64,000 bases of DNA from a bacterium UBP2_UBA5202 (lineage in GTDB: Bacteria; Edwardsbacteria; AC1; EtOH8), in NCBI GenBank assembly GCA_002412795.1, contig DHVS01000029.1:1-64000 (forward strand). Reading direction: 5' to 3'. The position numbers and the translations under genes were made by a program. The notes under the pieces were generated by a model that saw nothing but the letters and a program-made list of their open reading frames with translations, was not told where the DNA came from and did not search any database. This document shows, piece by piece, positions 43,034 to 52,209 of the stretch; the first letter of the stretch is position 1; each line of letters starts with the position of its first letter.

Positions 43034-43843
43034 ATGCTGTTTCTGCTCAAAAAAATAGTGAGCTATACGCTTAACCCGATGACCCTTATTCTGCTGTTTT
43101 TGGTTTTGGGAATATTAATGTTATGGCAGAAAAAATATAAAAAAGCAGGGCTTTGGCTTATATTCCTGGGAGTCCTGTCTTACGTCTTTGCCGGTTTTGG
43201 GTTGGTTGGCAACAGCCTGCTCAAAGGCCTTGAGAATAAATACCCGCCGTTGCTTGATTTTCCCACTTCCGCCGGGCCTGCGTCCGCCGAAGGGCAAAGG
43301 CTATGGCCCGCAGGCGGGGCCAAGTGGGTGGTGGTGCTGGGCGCCGGCATGACCAGCGACCCGAAAATTCCCCTGACCTCACAGTTAACCGAGGGCTCGG
43401 CCATCCGCACCATCGAGGGCATCAGGATCTGGCGCCTGATCAAGGGATCCAAACTCGTCTTCTCGGGCGGCGCGGTATTCAATATCCAGTCCGAAGCCTC
43501 CGGCATGGCTGGTTTGGCCAGACAACTGGGAGTGCCGGATTCAGTAATGATCCTGGAGGATAAATCATTGGATACCGATGATCAGGCCCGATTGGTTAAA
43601 GAAATGGTTAAAGGGGACACCATAATCCTGGTTACCTCCGCCGCCCACATCCACCGCTCGGTTTCTTTGTTCCAAAAGCAAGGGATGGCCTTGATCCCGG
43701 CCCCCACCCATTATTTGATCAAGGATGAGCCAAAGTTCAAGCCCAGCCGGTTGTTTCCCAACTCCGGAAACATAATGGCGGCCGAGACCCTTTTTCACGA
43801 ATACCTGGGCCTGGCCTGGTCCAAACTCAGGGGAAGGATATGA
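43034..43843 (+). CDS. ElyC/SanA/YdcF-family (DUF218) membrane protein
   Basis: Two N-terminal helices (about residues 14-30 and 38-58) are followed by a DUF218 domain with AKWVVVLGAGM, GSAIRTIEGIRIWRLIKGSK, LVFSGG and DTDDQARLVKEMV, as in ElyC/YdcF, linked to envelope biogenesis. It has 269 residues. Residues about 76-98 (DFPTSAGPASAEGQRLWPAG) form a Pro/Ala/Gly-rich extra block encoded by a 67-base palindrome, probably an in-frame repeat insertion. Its stop overlaps the next gene (ATGA). Confidence 0.85.
   Translation: MLFLLKKIVSYTLNPMTLILLFLVLGILMLWQKKYKKAGLWLIFLGVLSYVFAGFGLVGNSLLKGLENKYPPLLDFPTSAGPASAEGQRLWPAGGAKWVVVLGAGMTSDPKIPLTSQLTEGSAIRTIEGIRIWRLIKGSKLVFSGGAVFNIQSEASGMAGLARQLGVPDSVMILEDKSLDTDDQARLVKEMVKGDTIILVTSAAHIHRSVSLFQKQGMALIPAPTHYLIKDEPKFKPSRLFPNSGNIMAAETLFHEYLGLAWSKLRGRI
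43262..43328. repeat. Palindromic repeat in frame within the elyC-like gene
   Basis: CCCACTT (43262-43268) and AAGTGGG (43322-43328) close the palindrome. Inside them CCGCCGGGCCTGCG pairs imperfectly with CGCAGGCGG. The core CGTCCGCCGAAGGGC relates to the GTCCGCC/GGCGGAC repeat at 16967-17014. Confidence 0.6.
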
Positions 43844-44499
43844 GCATTTACTCGTTATATAATAAATTATCCGGGCTTTTTAAGAGGGCTTTGGCTTTAA
43901 TTCTGATAATTGGAATACCCAAGGCAGCATATGGCCAGGCCCAAGGCGTGATTGATTTTTTACAAAAGGGTGGCGTGCCTCCCTGGCTGGCGACCATGCT
44001 CATCGCCATGCTGCCCGTTTTTGAGCTTCGGGCCGCTATTCCGGTGGGACACCAAGCGCTGGGACTGCCCCTGGCTGCGGCGGTGCTAGTTTCCGTCATC
44101 GGCAATATCCTGCCGGTGATACCGATACTGCTGCTGCTGGGTCCGGTTTCCGCCTGGCTTTCCCGGTATCCTGTATTTAAGAGGTTTTTCGACTGGGTTT
44201 TCACTCGGACCCGGAGCAAGAGCGACCTGGTTAAAAAATACGAGATGATAGGTTTGATGCTGTTCGTGGCCGTCCCTTTGCCGATGACCGGGGCCTGGAC
44301 CGGAGCCGCAGCCGCCTTTTTATTCGGAATAAAATTCTGGCCGGCTTTGTGGGCCATATCTCTTGGGGTGCTGATAGCCGCCGCCATAGTTACTGCGCTG
44401 GTCTTGATGGGAATATGGGGCGCGGCAGTGGCCGGCCTGGTGCTGGCGTCCCTGGCGGTATCGGCAGCATGGAAGACCTTGAAAATTAAACGCCTTTAA
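43840..44499 (+). CDS. COG2426-type small multidrug-export membrane protein
   Basis: The 219-residue integral membrane protein has about six helices. The conserved segment MLPVFELRAAIPVGHQALGL in the second helix region and LLFVAVPLPMTGAWTGAAAA in the middle are the hallmarks of the COG2426 family, named small multidrug export but without proven substrates. The N-terminus (FKRALALILIIGIPKAAYGQ) resembles a signal or first helix. It is four-base coupled to the ElyC-like gene, suggesting joint envelope function. Confidence 0.85.
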   Translation: MSIYSLYNKLSGLFKRALALILIIGIPKAAYGQAQGVIDFLQKGGVPPWLATMLIAMLPVFELRAAIPVGHQALGLPLAAAVLVSVIGNILPVIPILLLLGPVSAWLSRYPVFKRFFDWVFTRTRSKSDLVKKYEMIGLMLFVAVPLPMTGAWTGAAAAFLFGIKFWPALWAISLGVLIAAAIVTALVLMGIWGAAVAGLVLASLAVSAAWKTLKIKRL

Positions 44500-44520
44500 T
44501 TTTTTCACAAATTCCCAATT

Positions 44521-44943
44521 ATGGAAACGGCATCAATCTCCCACCTGGTGAAATACGAGGACCTGAACCACCACGGTACCCTGTTCGCCGGAAGGATGTC
44601 CGAGTGGATGGTGGAGGCCTGCTTCATCTGCGCGGCCACGGCGGTGAAAAAGCCGGAGGACGTGGTCTGCGTCCAGGTCCACGGGATGAGCTTCATCAAG
44701 CCGGCCCGGCGGGGCGACATCATCCGGGTGGAAGCGCAGCTGGCCTACCTGGGGCAGAAGAGCCTGACAGTATACGGACAGGTCTTTGCCAATCAGGCAG
44801 TTGAACCCTACGTCACCAGTTTCGCCACCTTCGTCACCATCGACCAGCAGGGCAGGCCCTACGCCCACGGTTTGACGCTGACCCCGGAATACATCCAGCA
44901 GAACCAAGACATACATCAGAAGGCCAAAGCGCTCCGGAAATAG
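44521..44943 (+). CDS. Acyl-CoA thioesterase, hotdog fold (YciA-like)
   Basis: Hydrolyses an acyl-CoA. The family motif is present as YEDLNHHGTLFAGRMSEWMV (GTLFxGxxxxWM), with MSFIKPARRGDIIRVEAQLA and SFATFVTID after it. It has 140 residues, a single hotdog domain. Chain-length preference cannot be inferred. It stands between the COG2426 gene and a repeat-containing spacer before der. Confidence 0.88.
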   Translation: METASISHLVKYEDLNHHGTLFAGRMSEWMVEACFICAATAVKKPEDVVCVQVHGMSFIKPARRGDIIRVEAQLAYLGQKSLTVYGQVFANQAVEPYVTSFATFVTIDQQGRPYAHGLTLTPEYIQQNQDIHQKAKALRK

Positions 44944-44959
44944 TGACAAAGGTCATTTT

Positions 44960-45040
44960 TAATCTGACAGGATTAACATGATTAACGGGATATTTTCAAT
45001 CAAGAAATCCTGTAAATCCTGTCTGGTGGTCATATTTAAT
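44960..45040. repeat. Intergenic inverted repeat, GACAGGATTAACATGATT type
   Basis: TCTGACAGGATTAACATGAT (continuing TAACGGGAT, 44965-44990) and AATCCTGTAAATCCTGTCTGG (45006-45026) are complementary ends of a hairpin element. A half copy (ATTTACATGATTAACGGGAT) is at 56981-57000 before deoC. Confidence 0.7.
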
Positions 45041-45062
45041 TAACGCTTACATAAGTTGATAA

Positions 45063-46457
45063 ATGAATTACCCCATCGTAGCCATCATCGGACGCCCCAA
45101 CGTGGGCAAATCCACCCTGTTCAACCGGATCCTAAAATCCAAGGAGGCCATAGTCGACGACATGCCCGGGGTGACCCGGGACCGTAATTACGCCATCGCC
45201 GACTGGAACGGGAAATACTTTTACCTGATAGACACCGGCGGGCTGGTTCCCAACACCAAGGACCGGATGGAGAACTCCATCAAGCGCCAGGTGGATGCGG
45301 CCATGGAAGAGGCGGATGTACTTTTGTTTCTGGTGGACCGAAAGAGCGGCATGACCGACGCCGACGCCCAGATAGCCAAGATGGTCCGCAAGCAGGGAAA
45401 ACCCATCATCCTGGCGGTCAACAAGGTGGACAAGCCCAGGGACGAGGCCGAGGCCTATGAATTCATGCGGCTGGGGCTGGGCGAACCATTGCTGATAGCG
45501 GCCGGTCCGGGCCTGTCCATCGGCGAACTGCTGGACGAAGTGGTCAATAAACTGCCCCCCAGCCCGGAGAAGGACCTTAATGACAAGGCCGTCCATGTGG
45601 CCATCGTGGGCAAGCCCAACGTGGGGAAATCATCGCTGGTCAACGCCATCGTGGGCCGGGAGCGGGTGATTGTGGATTCGGTGCCGGGCACCACCAGGGA
45701 TTCGGTGGACACCGTCTTCAACTGGAACGACCAGGAATTCGTGCTGATAGACACCGCCGGCTTAAGGCGCAAGACCAGCGCCCACGACGACGTGGAGTTC
45801 TACACCCGCCTGCGCACCGAGCGGGCGGTGGAGCGCTGCCAGGTCGGGGTCCTAGTCCTGGACAGTTCCCAGGGCCTTTCCCACTTAGACACTACGCTGG
45901 TGGCCATGCTGGAGACCTCCAACAAGGCCCTGGTGGTGGTGATCAACAAATGGGACCTGATGACCGAAGAGAACAAGGCCAATTACCTGGGCTGGCTTAA
46001 ACAGCAGCTGGCCTTCGTCAACTTCGCCGAATTCGTTTTCACCTCGGCCCTCAACAGCGACGGGGTCTTTAATCTGCTGCAGAAGATCCTCAACGCCTAT
46101 CACCACTGGAACAAGGTCTTTGAACCGGCGGTGGTGGTCCAGGCCTTTGAGGATACCATCAAGAAACTGCACCCGCCGGCGGTGAGGGGCAAGGACATCA
46201 CCCTTTACTCCATCAGGCAGGAGGGCCAGGCCCCGCCCCGGTTCGTGATCGAGAGCAACCTGCCGAACCTGATACCCACCAACTATCTGCGTTATCTCCA
46301 GAGCAGCCTGCACACCCGGCTGGCAATTACCGGCACGCCCATCAGGCTGATGTTTCAAAAATCCAAGGCGCCCTCGGGCTGGAAGAAACGGCAAATGCTG
46401 GATTTCGGGAAGAGGCCCAAATTCCGGGCTGAGACCGAGGAGAACAGGGAAAGGTAG
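45063..46457 (+). CDS. der: Ribosome biogenesis GTPase Der (EngA)
   Basis: Tandem-GTPase factor for 50S assembly. The first G domain has GRPNVGKSTLFNRI, PGVTRDRNYA, DTGG and NKVDKP; the second has GKPNVGKSSLVNAI, PGTTRDSVD, DTAGLRRK and NKWDLM. A C-terminal KH-like domain follows (about residues 355-445), including PPRFVIESNLPNLIPTNYLR and PIRLMFQKSK. It has 464 residues. It starts at an ATG with a weak ribosome-binding site after an AT-rich leader. Confidence 0.97.
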   Translation: MNYPIVAIIGRPNVGKSTLFNRILKSKEAIVDDMPGVTRDRNYAIADWNGKYFYLIDTGGLVPNTKDRMENSIKRQVDAAMEEADVLLFLVDRKSGMTDADAQIAKMVRKQGKPIILAVNKVDKPRDEAEAYEFMRLGLGEPLLIAAGPGLSIGELLDEVVNKLPPSPEKDLNDKAVHVAIVGKPNVGKSSLVNAIVGRERVIVDSVPGTTRDSVDTVFNWNDQEFVLIDTAGLRRKTSAHDDVEFYTRLRTERAVERCQVGVLVLDSSQGLSHLDTTLVAMLETSNKALVVVINKWDLMTEENKANYLGWLKQQLAFVNFAEFVFTSALNSDGVFNLLQKILNAYHHWNKVFEPAVVVQAFEDTIKKLHPPAVRGKDITLYSIRQEGQAPPRFVIESNLPNLIPTNYLRYLQSSLHTRLAITGTPIRLMFQKSKAPSGWKKRQMLDFGKRPKFRAETEENRER

Positions 46458-46465
46458 AGTCTTTT

Positions 46466-46500
46466 ATTTATAAGGAAACCAAGAATGACAGGAATATCTT
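46466..46500. repeat. Intergenic repeat, TTTATAAGGAAACCAAGAA copy
   Basis: TTTATTTATAAGGAAACCAA followed by GAATGACAGGAA resembles the repeats at 5523, 8082 and 13033. Only the left arm is apparent. Confidence 0.45.
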
Positions 46501-46560
46501 GATAACCAGTAGCACGTTTTATGAAATCGTAGCACGAAATAACAAGCCAAAATACTAAGC

Positions 46561-47202
46561 ATGCTGTATATAATATTTTTTATTATAGGATCCTATTTGG
46601 CCGGAGGCATTCCCTTCGGCTACCTGGCCGGTAAAATGCTTAAGGGCATTGACATCCGGGAGCACGGTAGCAGGAACGTGGGGGCCACCAACGTCCTTAG
46701 GGTCATTGGCAAAGGCCCGGGCATTGCGGTCTACCTGCTGGACGCCGTAAAGGGCCTGCTGCCTGTTCTATTGGCCCAAATGCTTTGGCCAGCCGCCACG
46801 CCCCGGCAGCAATTGTTCCACATTGCCGTGGCCCTGGCCGCCATTCTGGGGCACGTCTTCACTCCGTATCTTAAATTCAAAGGTGGCAAGGGCGTGGCCA
46901 CGGCCTCCGGGGCCATGCTGGGGCTGGCGCCGCTGCCGCTGCTGGCAGCTTTATTGGTCTTTGCCCTGGTCTTCGGCCTTACCCGCTACGTTTCGCTGGG
47001 CTCCATCTGCGCTTCAATAGTATTTCCCATCGGGGTGGCCGTCCAGCTGATACTGAAGGGCGAAGATCCTTTTGCCCCGATGCTGGCGGTGGGCTGGTTT
47101 GTGGTGCTGCTGATACTGGTGACCCACAAGGCCAACATCGTGCGGCTGATGCATGGCAAGGAGAACAGGATAAGTTTCAAGAAGGACCAGCCAACAAAAT
47201 AA
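46561..47202 (+). CDS. plsY: Glycerol-3-phosphate acyltransferase PlsY
   Basis: Membrane enzyme making lysophosphatidate from acyl-phosphate and glycerol 3-phosphate. Three signature motifs are seen: GSYLAGGIPFGYLAGKMLKG, REHGSRNVGATNVLRV-GKG and HVFTPYLKFKGGKGVATASG. About five helices in 213 residues. It is followed by gpsA, which makes its substrate; two inverted-repeat copies lie in the spacer between them. Confidence 0.96.
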   Translation: MLYIIFFIIGSYLAGGIPFGYLAGKMLKGIDIREHGSRNVGATNVLRVIGKGPGIAVYLLDAVKGLLPVLLAQMLWPAATPRQQLFHIAVALAAILGHVFTPYLKFKGGKGVATASGAMLGLAPLPLLAALLVFALVFGLTRYVSLGSICASIVFPIGVAVQLILKGEDPFAPMLAVGWFVVLLILVTHKANIVRLMHGKENRISFKKDQPTK

Positions 47203-47218
47203 CATTCTTTGGAAACCT

Positions 47219-47430
47219 TCCCACGAAACACACGAAATGATCTAAAACATTTGTTGTTACTTTTTCGTGCTTCCTTCGACTTTGTTCAGGACAAGCTTTG
47301 TGGAGAATAGGCATTAATCCATGTATATCACAGCTAAATAGATACCACCTAAATAATTTGCCCACGAAACACACTAAATGTTCTAAAATATTTGTTGTTA
47401 CTTTTTCGTGCTTTTTAGTGGGGAATAGTA
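47219..47430. repeat. Two tandem copies of a CCACGAAACACACGAAA element
   Basis: Copy 1 (47219-about 47318) and copy 2 (47360-about 47430) share CCCACGAAACACAC and then ATTTGTTGTTACTTTTTCGTGC. Copy 2 ends TTTTTAGTGGGGAATA, complementary to its start. Copy 1 is interrupted near its right end by TTCGACTTTGTTCAGGACAA. They lie between plsY and gpsA. Confidence 0.7.
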
Positions 47431-47437
47431 TTGATCA

Positions 47438-48448
47438 ATGTCACATAAAACCAAAAACATATCCATCCTTGGCGCAGGCAACTGGGGCACCACTCTGGCC
47501 GTGATCCTGGCCGAACAGGGCCACCGGGTGCGCCTTTGGGAGTATCTGCCAAAAGCTGCGGAAGAGATCCAGCGGACCCGCCAGAACAGACAATTCCTGC
47601 CGGGGATAACCATTCCCACCGGCGCGGAGGTAAGTTCAGACTTAGGTCAGTCATTGCAGGGATCAGAATTTTGTTTCCTGGCGCTGCCGTCATCAGTACT
47701 CAGGAAGGTCTGCGAACAGGTCTATCCATTGCTTGCTTCGGACACAGTGTTAGTCAGCGCCATCAAGGGGCTGGAGGACCAGACCCGCCTGCGGATGTCG
47801 CAGGTCATTGAACAGACGCTGAAGGAGAAATCCAAGCGCCTGGTGGTGCTATCCGGGCCAAACATAGCTTCCGAGATCGCCCGGCACCTGCCGGCCACCA
47901 CTGTGGCCTCATCGCACGACCTTTCAGCCGCCGAAGCAGTCCAGTCAGTCCTGATGTCCCGGTATCTGCGGGTCTATACCGGCAGCGATGTGGCGGGGGC
48001 CGAGCTGGGCGGGAGTTTGAAGAACGTGATCGCCATCGCGGCCGGGATCATAGACGGGATGGAGCTGGGGGCCAACACCAAGGGGGCGCTTCTGACCCGG
48101 GGCCTGGCCGAGATTACCCGGCTGGGAACAGCCCTGGGAGCCGATCCGGCCACTTTTGCCGGTCTGACCGGCATGGGCGACCTGGTCACCACCTGTTCCA
48201 GCCCCCACAGCCGCAACCATATCGTGGGAAGCAGGATCGGACAGGGGCAGAAGCTGAGAGACATCCTCAAGGAAATGGTGATGGTGGCCGAGGGGGTCAA
48301 TACCGCCAAGGCGGCCTACGAACTGTCCAAAGAGCATAAGATAGAGATGCCCATCACCGAACAGATGTACCTGGTTCTTTTCCAGGACAAATCTCCCCGC
48401 CAGGCGGTGGAGGCCCTGATGACCCGCGATCCCAAGTCCGAAAAATGA
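47438..48448 (+). CDS. gpsA: Glycerol-3-phosphate dehydrogenase [NAD(P)+]
   Basis: Reduces dihydroxyacetone phosphate to sn-glycerol 3-phosphate for phospholipids. The Rossmann motif ISILGAGNWGTTLAVILAEQ, the substrate-binding LSGPNIASEIA, and ELGGSLKNVIAIAAGIIDGM with the catalytic Lys (GSLKN) are present. So are RGLAEITRLGTALGADPATF and FAGLTGMGDLVTTC. It has 336 residues. It is coupled to pgeF by a four-base overlap and follows plsY. Confidence 0.96.
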   Translation: MSHKTKNISILGAGNWGTTLAVILAEQGHRVRLWEYLPKAAEEIQRTRQNRQFLPGITIPTGAEVSSDLGQSLQGSEFCFLALPSSVLRKVCEQVYPLLASDTVLVSAIKGLEDQTRLRMSQVIEQTLKEKSKRLVVLSGPNIASEIARHLPATTVASSHDLSAAEAVQSVLMSRYLRVYTGSDVAGAELGGSLKNVIAIAAGIIDGMELGANTKGALLTRGLAEITRLGTALGADPATFAGLTGMGDLVTTCSSPHSRNHIVGSRIGQGQKLRDILKEMVMVAEGVNTAKAAYELSKEHKIEMPITEQMYLVLFQDKSPRQAVEALMTRDPKSEK

Positions 48449-49161
48449 AGGCAGAACTGATCTCGGAAAAGAACGGTCTGAGCATCCTGAGCTTTGATAT
48501 CCTGAACCGTTACGGCATAAAGCACGGGATGGTCATCAAGTCAAACGGCCGGGAAATAGACAAGGAGCCGGTTTACCAGAAACTGGGAACCGGGGACAGG
48601 CTGGCGGTGACCCATCAGGTCCACGGAGATCACATAGAAACGATCCCGCCGGAATTTTCCGGATACTACCCCAAGAAGATCGAAGCCGACGGGCTGATGA
48701 CATCGGTCCCCGGCGCGGTGATAACCATTCACACCGCCGACTGCGTCCCCATATTCCTGGCGGACAAGGAAAACAAAGCGGTCTGCCTGATCCATGCCGG
48801 ATGGAAGGGCACCGCCCTGGGCATCGCCCAAAAGGGACTGCAGCAGTTCATGGCGGCATATGGTCTTAAACCGGGAAGCATCGCGGCGGCTATCGGTCCG
48901 GCCATTGAACAGAACTGCTATCAGGTCGGGTCAGAAGTGGCTGACCGGTTCGGTCATTCGGTCAAAATGTCTGATGGCAACGGAAAATGGCGGCTGGACC
49001 TGAAGGCCGAGAACCGGCGTCAGCTGATCAGTGCAGGCCTGCCGCCTGGCGACATTCAAGTTTCTGAGCTTTGCACCTTCTGCCAGCACAGCCTGCTGCA
49101 TTCATACCGGAGAGAAAAAGAGCTTAAAGGCCAAATGATCTCATTTATGGAGGCTTTGTAA
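48445..49161 (+). CDS. pgeF: Peptidoglycan editing factor PgeF (YfiH/DUF152)
   Basis: Laccase-fold family, formerly polyphenol oxidase; the E. coli member removes wrongly incorporated L-Ser from peptidoglycan precursors. Metal-site motifs are THQVHGDHIE, ITIHTADCVPIFLADKE, VCLIHAGWKGTALGIAQKGL and the C-terminal CTFCQHSLLHSYRRE. The length of 238 is usual. It is coupled to gpsA and directly followed by a MerR gene (no gap). Confidence 0.92.
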   Translation: MKAELISEKNGLSILSFDILNRYGIKHGMVIKSNGREIDKEPVYQKLGTGDRLAVTHQVHGDHIETIPPEFSGYYPKKIEADGLMTSVPGAVITIHTADCVPIFLADKENKAVCLIHAGWKGTALGIAQKGLQQFMAAYGLKPGSIAAAIGPAIEQNCYQVGSEVADRFGHSVKMSDGNGKWRLDLKAENRRQLISAGLPPGDIQVSELCTFCQHSLLHSYRREKELKGQMISFMEAL

Positions 49162-49587
49162 ATGGACGAGCAAACAGCCCCGGTTGGGGAACAGCCCCAG
49201 GCCCGGCCCAGGATGGACAAATCCGAGCGGATGAAGGTTTACCACAACATCCGGGAGGTTTCCCAGATAGCTGAACTGGAGCCCTACATCCTGAGGTTCT
49301 GGGAGGGCGAGTTCACCGCGCTCAAGCCCAAGACCACCAGGGGCGGCCGCCGCCAGTACCAGGTGGACGATATCAAGATGGTGCTGCTGATCAAGAAGCT
49401 TTTGTACCAGGACGGCTACACCATTGCCGGGGCCCGCAACCGGCTTAAGGAGATCAGGGAAAAGGAGAGGGACCAACTGGAGATACCATTCAACCAGTGG
49501 CGCAGCCGGTCGGGGGTCAAGGCCATTGCCGGGGAGCTCAGGCAGGTGTTGGCCATTTTGGAACGAAAGCCGCTTTCACTAAAATAA
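49162..49587 (+). CDS. MerR-family transcriptional regulator
   Basis: A winged-helix DNA-binding domain (about residues 28-100) reads VYHNIREVSQIAELEPYILR FWEGEF then RRQYQVDDIKMVLLIKKLLY. A short helical tail (REKERDQLEIPFNQWRS) follows rather than a long coiled coil with ligand domain, so it is a small MerR of unknown signal. The Pro/Gln-rich N-terminus is unconserved. The ATG immediately follows the pgeF stop. It is similar in size to regulators placed beside gpsA or tRNA genes in other phyla. Confidence 0.85.
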   Translation: MDEQTAPVGEQPQARPRMDKSERMKVYHNIREVSQIAELEPYILRFWEGEFTALKPKTTRGGRRQYQVDDIKMVLLIKKLLYQDGYTIAGARNRLKEIREKERDQLEIPFNQWRSRSGVKAIAGELRQVLAILERKPLSLK

Positions 49588-49598
49588 TTAAATACTGC

Positions 49599-49627
49599 TT
49601 GCATTAAAACTGATTTTTTCGTATAAT
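49599..49627 (+). promoter_or_regulatory. Promoter of the tRNA-Pro pair
   Basis: TTGCAT (49599-49604), a 17-base spacer and a perfect TATAAT (49622-49627) predict a start around 49634, six bases before tRNA-Pro(GGG). Confidence 0.8.
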
Positions 49628-49639
49628 TATAGTTTGCGT

Positions 49640-49717
49640 CGGGGTGTAGCGCAGTCCGGTTAGCGCACTTGACTGGGGGTCAAGGGGCCGGTGGTTCGAA
49701 TCCACTCACCCCGACCA
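49640..49717 (+). tRNA. tRNA-Pro (anticodon GGG)
   Basis: Acceptor CGGGGTG pairs with CACCCCG, the anticodon arm is CTTGA-CTGGGGG-TCAAG, the T arm is GGTGG-TTCGAAT-CCACT, and the discriminator is A with CCA encoded. A long D loop (AGTCCGGTTAGC) is normal for Pro. Confidence 0.95.
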
Positions 49718-49791
49718 TTTTTACATCAGGCAGGGTTAAAGGAGCGACAGGGCTTTGGGAAAGTGATCCTGCCAATTTAAACTGAATAGAA

Positions 49792-49868
<77 letters not shown>

Positions 49869-49975
49869 CTTTAAAATGATAGACCAAGAAGTCGCCCCGA
49901 TGCGATCGGGGTCACCCCGACCACTTTAAAATGATAGACCAAGAAGTCGCCCCGATGCGATCGGGGTCACCACGG
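49869..49975 (+). repeat. Tandem tRNA-Pro 3'-half repeats
   Basis: The block GACCAAGAAGTCG (49829 in the true tRNA) recurs at 49882 and 49937, 53 and 55 bases apart, each time followed by TCAC and then CCCGACCACTTTAAAATGATA (the last copy is truncated). The T arm is replaced in both copies by the palindrome CCCCGATGCGATCGGGG. The units are not complete tRNAs. Confidence 0.85.
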
Positions 49976-50164
49976 TAACTTTTTAAAACGAAATAAAATA
50001 TGGCATGACCTTGGATCCGGATCGGTGAATGCCTTTTCCCCTGCCTTTTATTGTAAAAATAAAAGGCTTTAGTTTTAGGTGTTTTGAAAAGTAAAGCTCA
50101 TGTAAAACCTGTCTTACTCCGGGTATTTTTCTAAAACAGTTGCCTTCCGGCAACAAAGATATCA

Positions 50165-52165
50165 ATGTTTTTCAGGAATGATATGCCTTTTTCCGAGTCG
50201 GAATTCATCACCAAATTAGTGAACAAGTTCCGCCGCACCGTCATCGGCGGACCCAAGGACGTGGAGGACCCAAAGATCTTCCACAAGATATCCCTGGTAG
50301 CCCTGCTGGCCTGGATCGGGCTGGGGGCCGACGGACTTTCCTCGTCCTCCTACGGCCCGGAAGAAGCGTTTAGGGCGCTGGGCACCCACACCTATCTGGC
50401 CGTCTTTCTGGCGATAGCCACGGCCATAACGGTTTGGATCATCTCGTATTCTTACTCTAAGATAATAGAGCACTTTCCCCACGGCGGCGGCGGGTACATA
50501 GTGGCTACCCATACCCTGGGGGAGAAGGCCGGGGTGGTCTCCGGCGCGGCCCTGCTGGTGGACTACATTTTAACCATTACTGTTTCCATTGCTGCCTGCG
50601 GGGCTGCTTTATTCAGTTTTTTGCCGATCCAGTATCATATTTACAAAATCCCGTTTTGCGCCCTTCTGATAATCATTTTGATAATCCTCAACCTGCGGGG
50701 GGTAAAGGAATCGGTAACGGCTTTAACGCCCATTTTTGCGGTATTTTTCCTGACCCATATATTCATGATTGGCTATGGTATCTTCAGCCATACTTTTGAT
50801 TTCGCACCCATCATAGGTAATGTTCATGATTCATTTAAAACCGATATGCAGACCATCGGTTTGATTGGCATTCTGGCCATTTTTGTCAGGGCTTATTCGT
50901 TGGGGGCCGGCACCTACACTGGAATCGAAGCCGTTTCCAACGGACTCCTGGTAATGCGCGAGCCCAGGGTGCAGACCGGCAAGAGGACCATGGCCCTCAT
51001 GGCTTTTTCCCTGGCCTTTACCGCGGCCGGACTGTTCCTGTGTTATATGCTTCTGAAGGTCGAACCGGTTGAGGGGCGCACTCTTAATGCGGTGGTGGCC
51101 GATATGCTTTTTGGTAAATGGCCGATGGGAAACTGGCTGGCCCTGGTCACCATCCTGTCGGAAGGCGCCCTGTTGTTCGTGGCCGCCCAAACCGGGTTCA
51201 TCGACGGTCCTCGGGTGATGTCCAACATGGCGGTGGATTCTTGGCTGCCCCACCGGTTCGCCTCGCTTTCGGAGCGTTTGACCATGAACAACGGCGTATT
51301 ATTGATGGGGATATCTTCCATAGTACTACTGTTTTATACCAAGGGTTCCATCTCCGTGCTGGTGATAATGTATTCCATCAACGTGTTCCTGACATTTACA
51401 CTTTCCCAGCTGGGCATGACCCGCTATTTCATTACCCACCGCAAAACCGAGATAAAATGGAAAGGATATGTTTTAGTCTTTGTAATAGGGCTGTTGCTGT
51501 GCCTCACTATCTTGTTGATCGCCATTTACGAAAAATTCTTCCACGGCGGATGGCTGACGCTGGCAATAACCACCTTGCTGGTCATAATCTGCTACCGGAT
51601 ACGCAACCATTACGAGACCGTCAAGAAGGGGGCTAGGGAACTGGACGAGATGCTGCTGGACCTTCCCACCAGCGGATCCAAGAATGTCGAGCCCCTCAAC
51701 CCCAAGGAGATGACGGCGGTGGTTTTGGTCAATGAGTACAACGGGTTCGGAGTTCATACCCTGCTTTCGGTGATCCGCAATTTCCCAAAACTATACAAAA
51801 ACTTCGTCTTCATCTCGGTGGCGGTGGTCGATTCCGGCTCCTTCAAGGGTGCCCAGGAAGTTGATGCCCTCAAAATTTCGGTGGAAGACTCGCTAAAAAA
51901 ATACGTGGACATCGCCCGGCGCTTCGGCTTCCCGGCTGATTACCGGATGGATGTGGGGATCGAAGTTATCGAGACCGCCAGTCAACTCTGCCAGGAAGTG
52001 GCCAGGGAATATCCCAGATCCACCGTCTTCGCCAGCAAGCTGATATTCACCCGGGAAAGCATTTTCCACCGGTTCCTGCATAACGAGACCCCGTTTGCCC
52101 TGCAGCAACGCCTGCAATGGCTGGGCATCACCACTGTGGTATTGCCGATCAGGACCAAGATCTGA
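50165..52165 (+). CDS. APC-superfamily permease, KimA/Kup-like putative K+ transporter
   Basis: About 12 transmembrane helices (residues about 45-480) with LLAWIGLGADGLSSSSYGPE EAF in the first helix break, typical of KimA/YdaO-type APC carriers, and HGGGGYIVATHTLGEKAGVV. The C-terminal 180 residues (from RIRNHYETVKKGARELDEML) are cytosolic and contain a USP/Rossmann-like alpha/beta part. In Firmicutes KimA is a K+ importer inhibited by c-di-AMP; here the substrate is an inference. A terminator follows. Confidence 0.78.
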   Translation: MFFRNDMPFSESEFITKLVNKFRRTVIGGPKDVEDPKIFHKISLVALLAWIGLGADGLSSSSYGPEEAFRALGTHTYLAVFLAIATAITVWIISYSYSKIIEHFPHGGGGYIVATHTLGEKAGVVSGAALLVDYILTITVSIAACGAALFSFLPIQYHIYKIPFCALLIIILIILNLRGVKESVTALTPIFAVFFLTHIFMIGYGIFSHTFDFAPIIGNVHDSFKTDMQTIGLIGILAIFVRAYSLGAGTYTGIEAVSNGLLVMREPRVQTGKRTMALMAFSLAFTAAGLFLCYMLLKVEPVEGRTLNAVVADMLFGKWPMGNWLALVTILSEGALLFVAAQTGFIDGPRVMSNMAVDSWLPHRFASLSERLTMNNGVLLMGISSIVLLFYTKGSISVLVIMYSINVFLTFTLSQLGMTRYFITHRKTEIKWKGYVLVFVIGLLLCLTILLIAIYEKFFHGGWLTLAITTLLVIICYRIRNHYETVKKGARELDEMLLDLPTSGSKNVEPLNPKEMTAVVLVNEYNGFGVHTLLSVIRNFPKLYKNFVFISVAVVDSGSFKGAQEVDALKISVEDSLKKYVDIARRFGFPADYRMDVGIEVIETASQLCQEVAREYPRSTVFASKLIFTRESIFHRFLHNETPFALQQRLQWLGITTVVLPIRTKI

Positions 52166-52209
52166 TCTCGTAGTTTGGTAATTATTGCCCGGGAGAGCCA
52201 CTTTCATTT

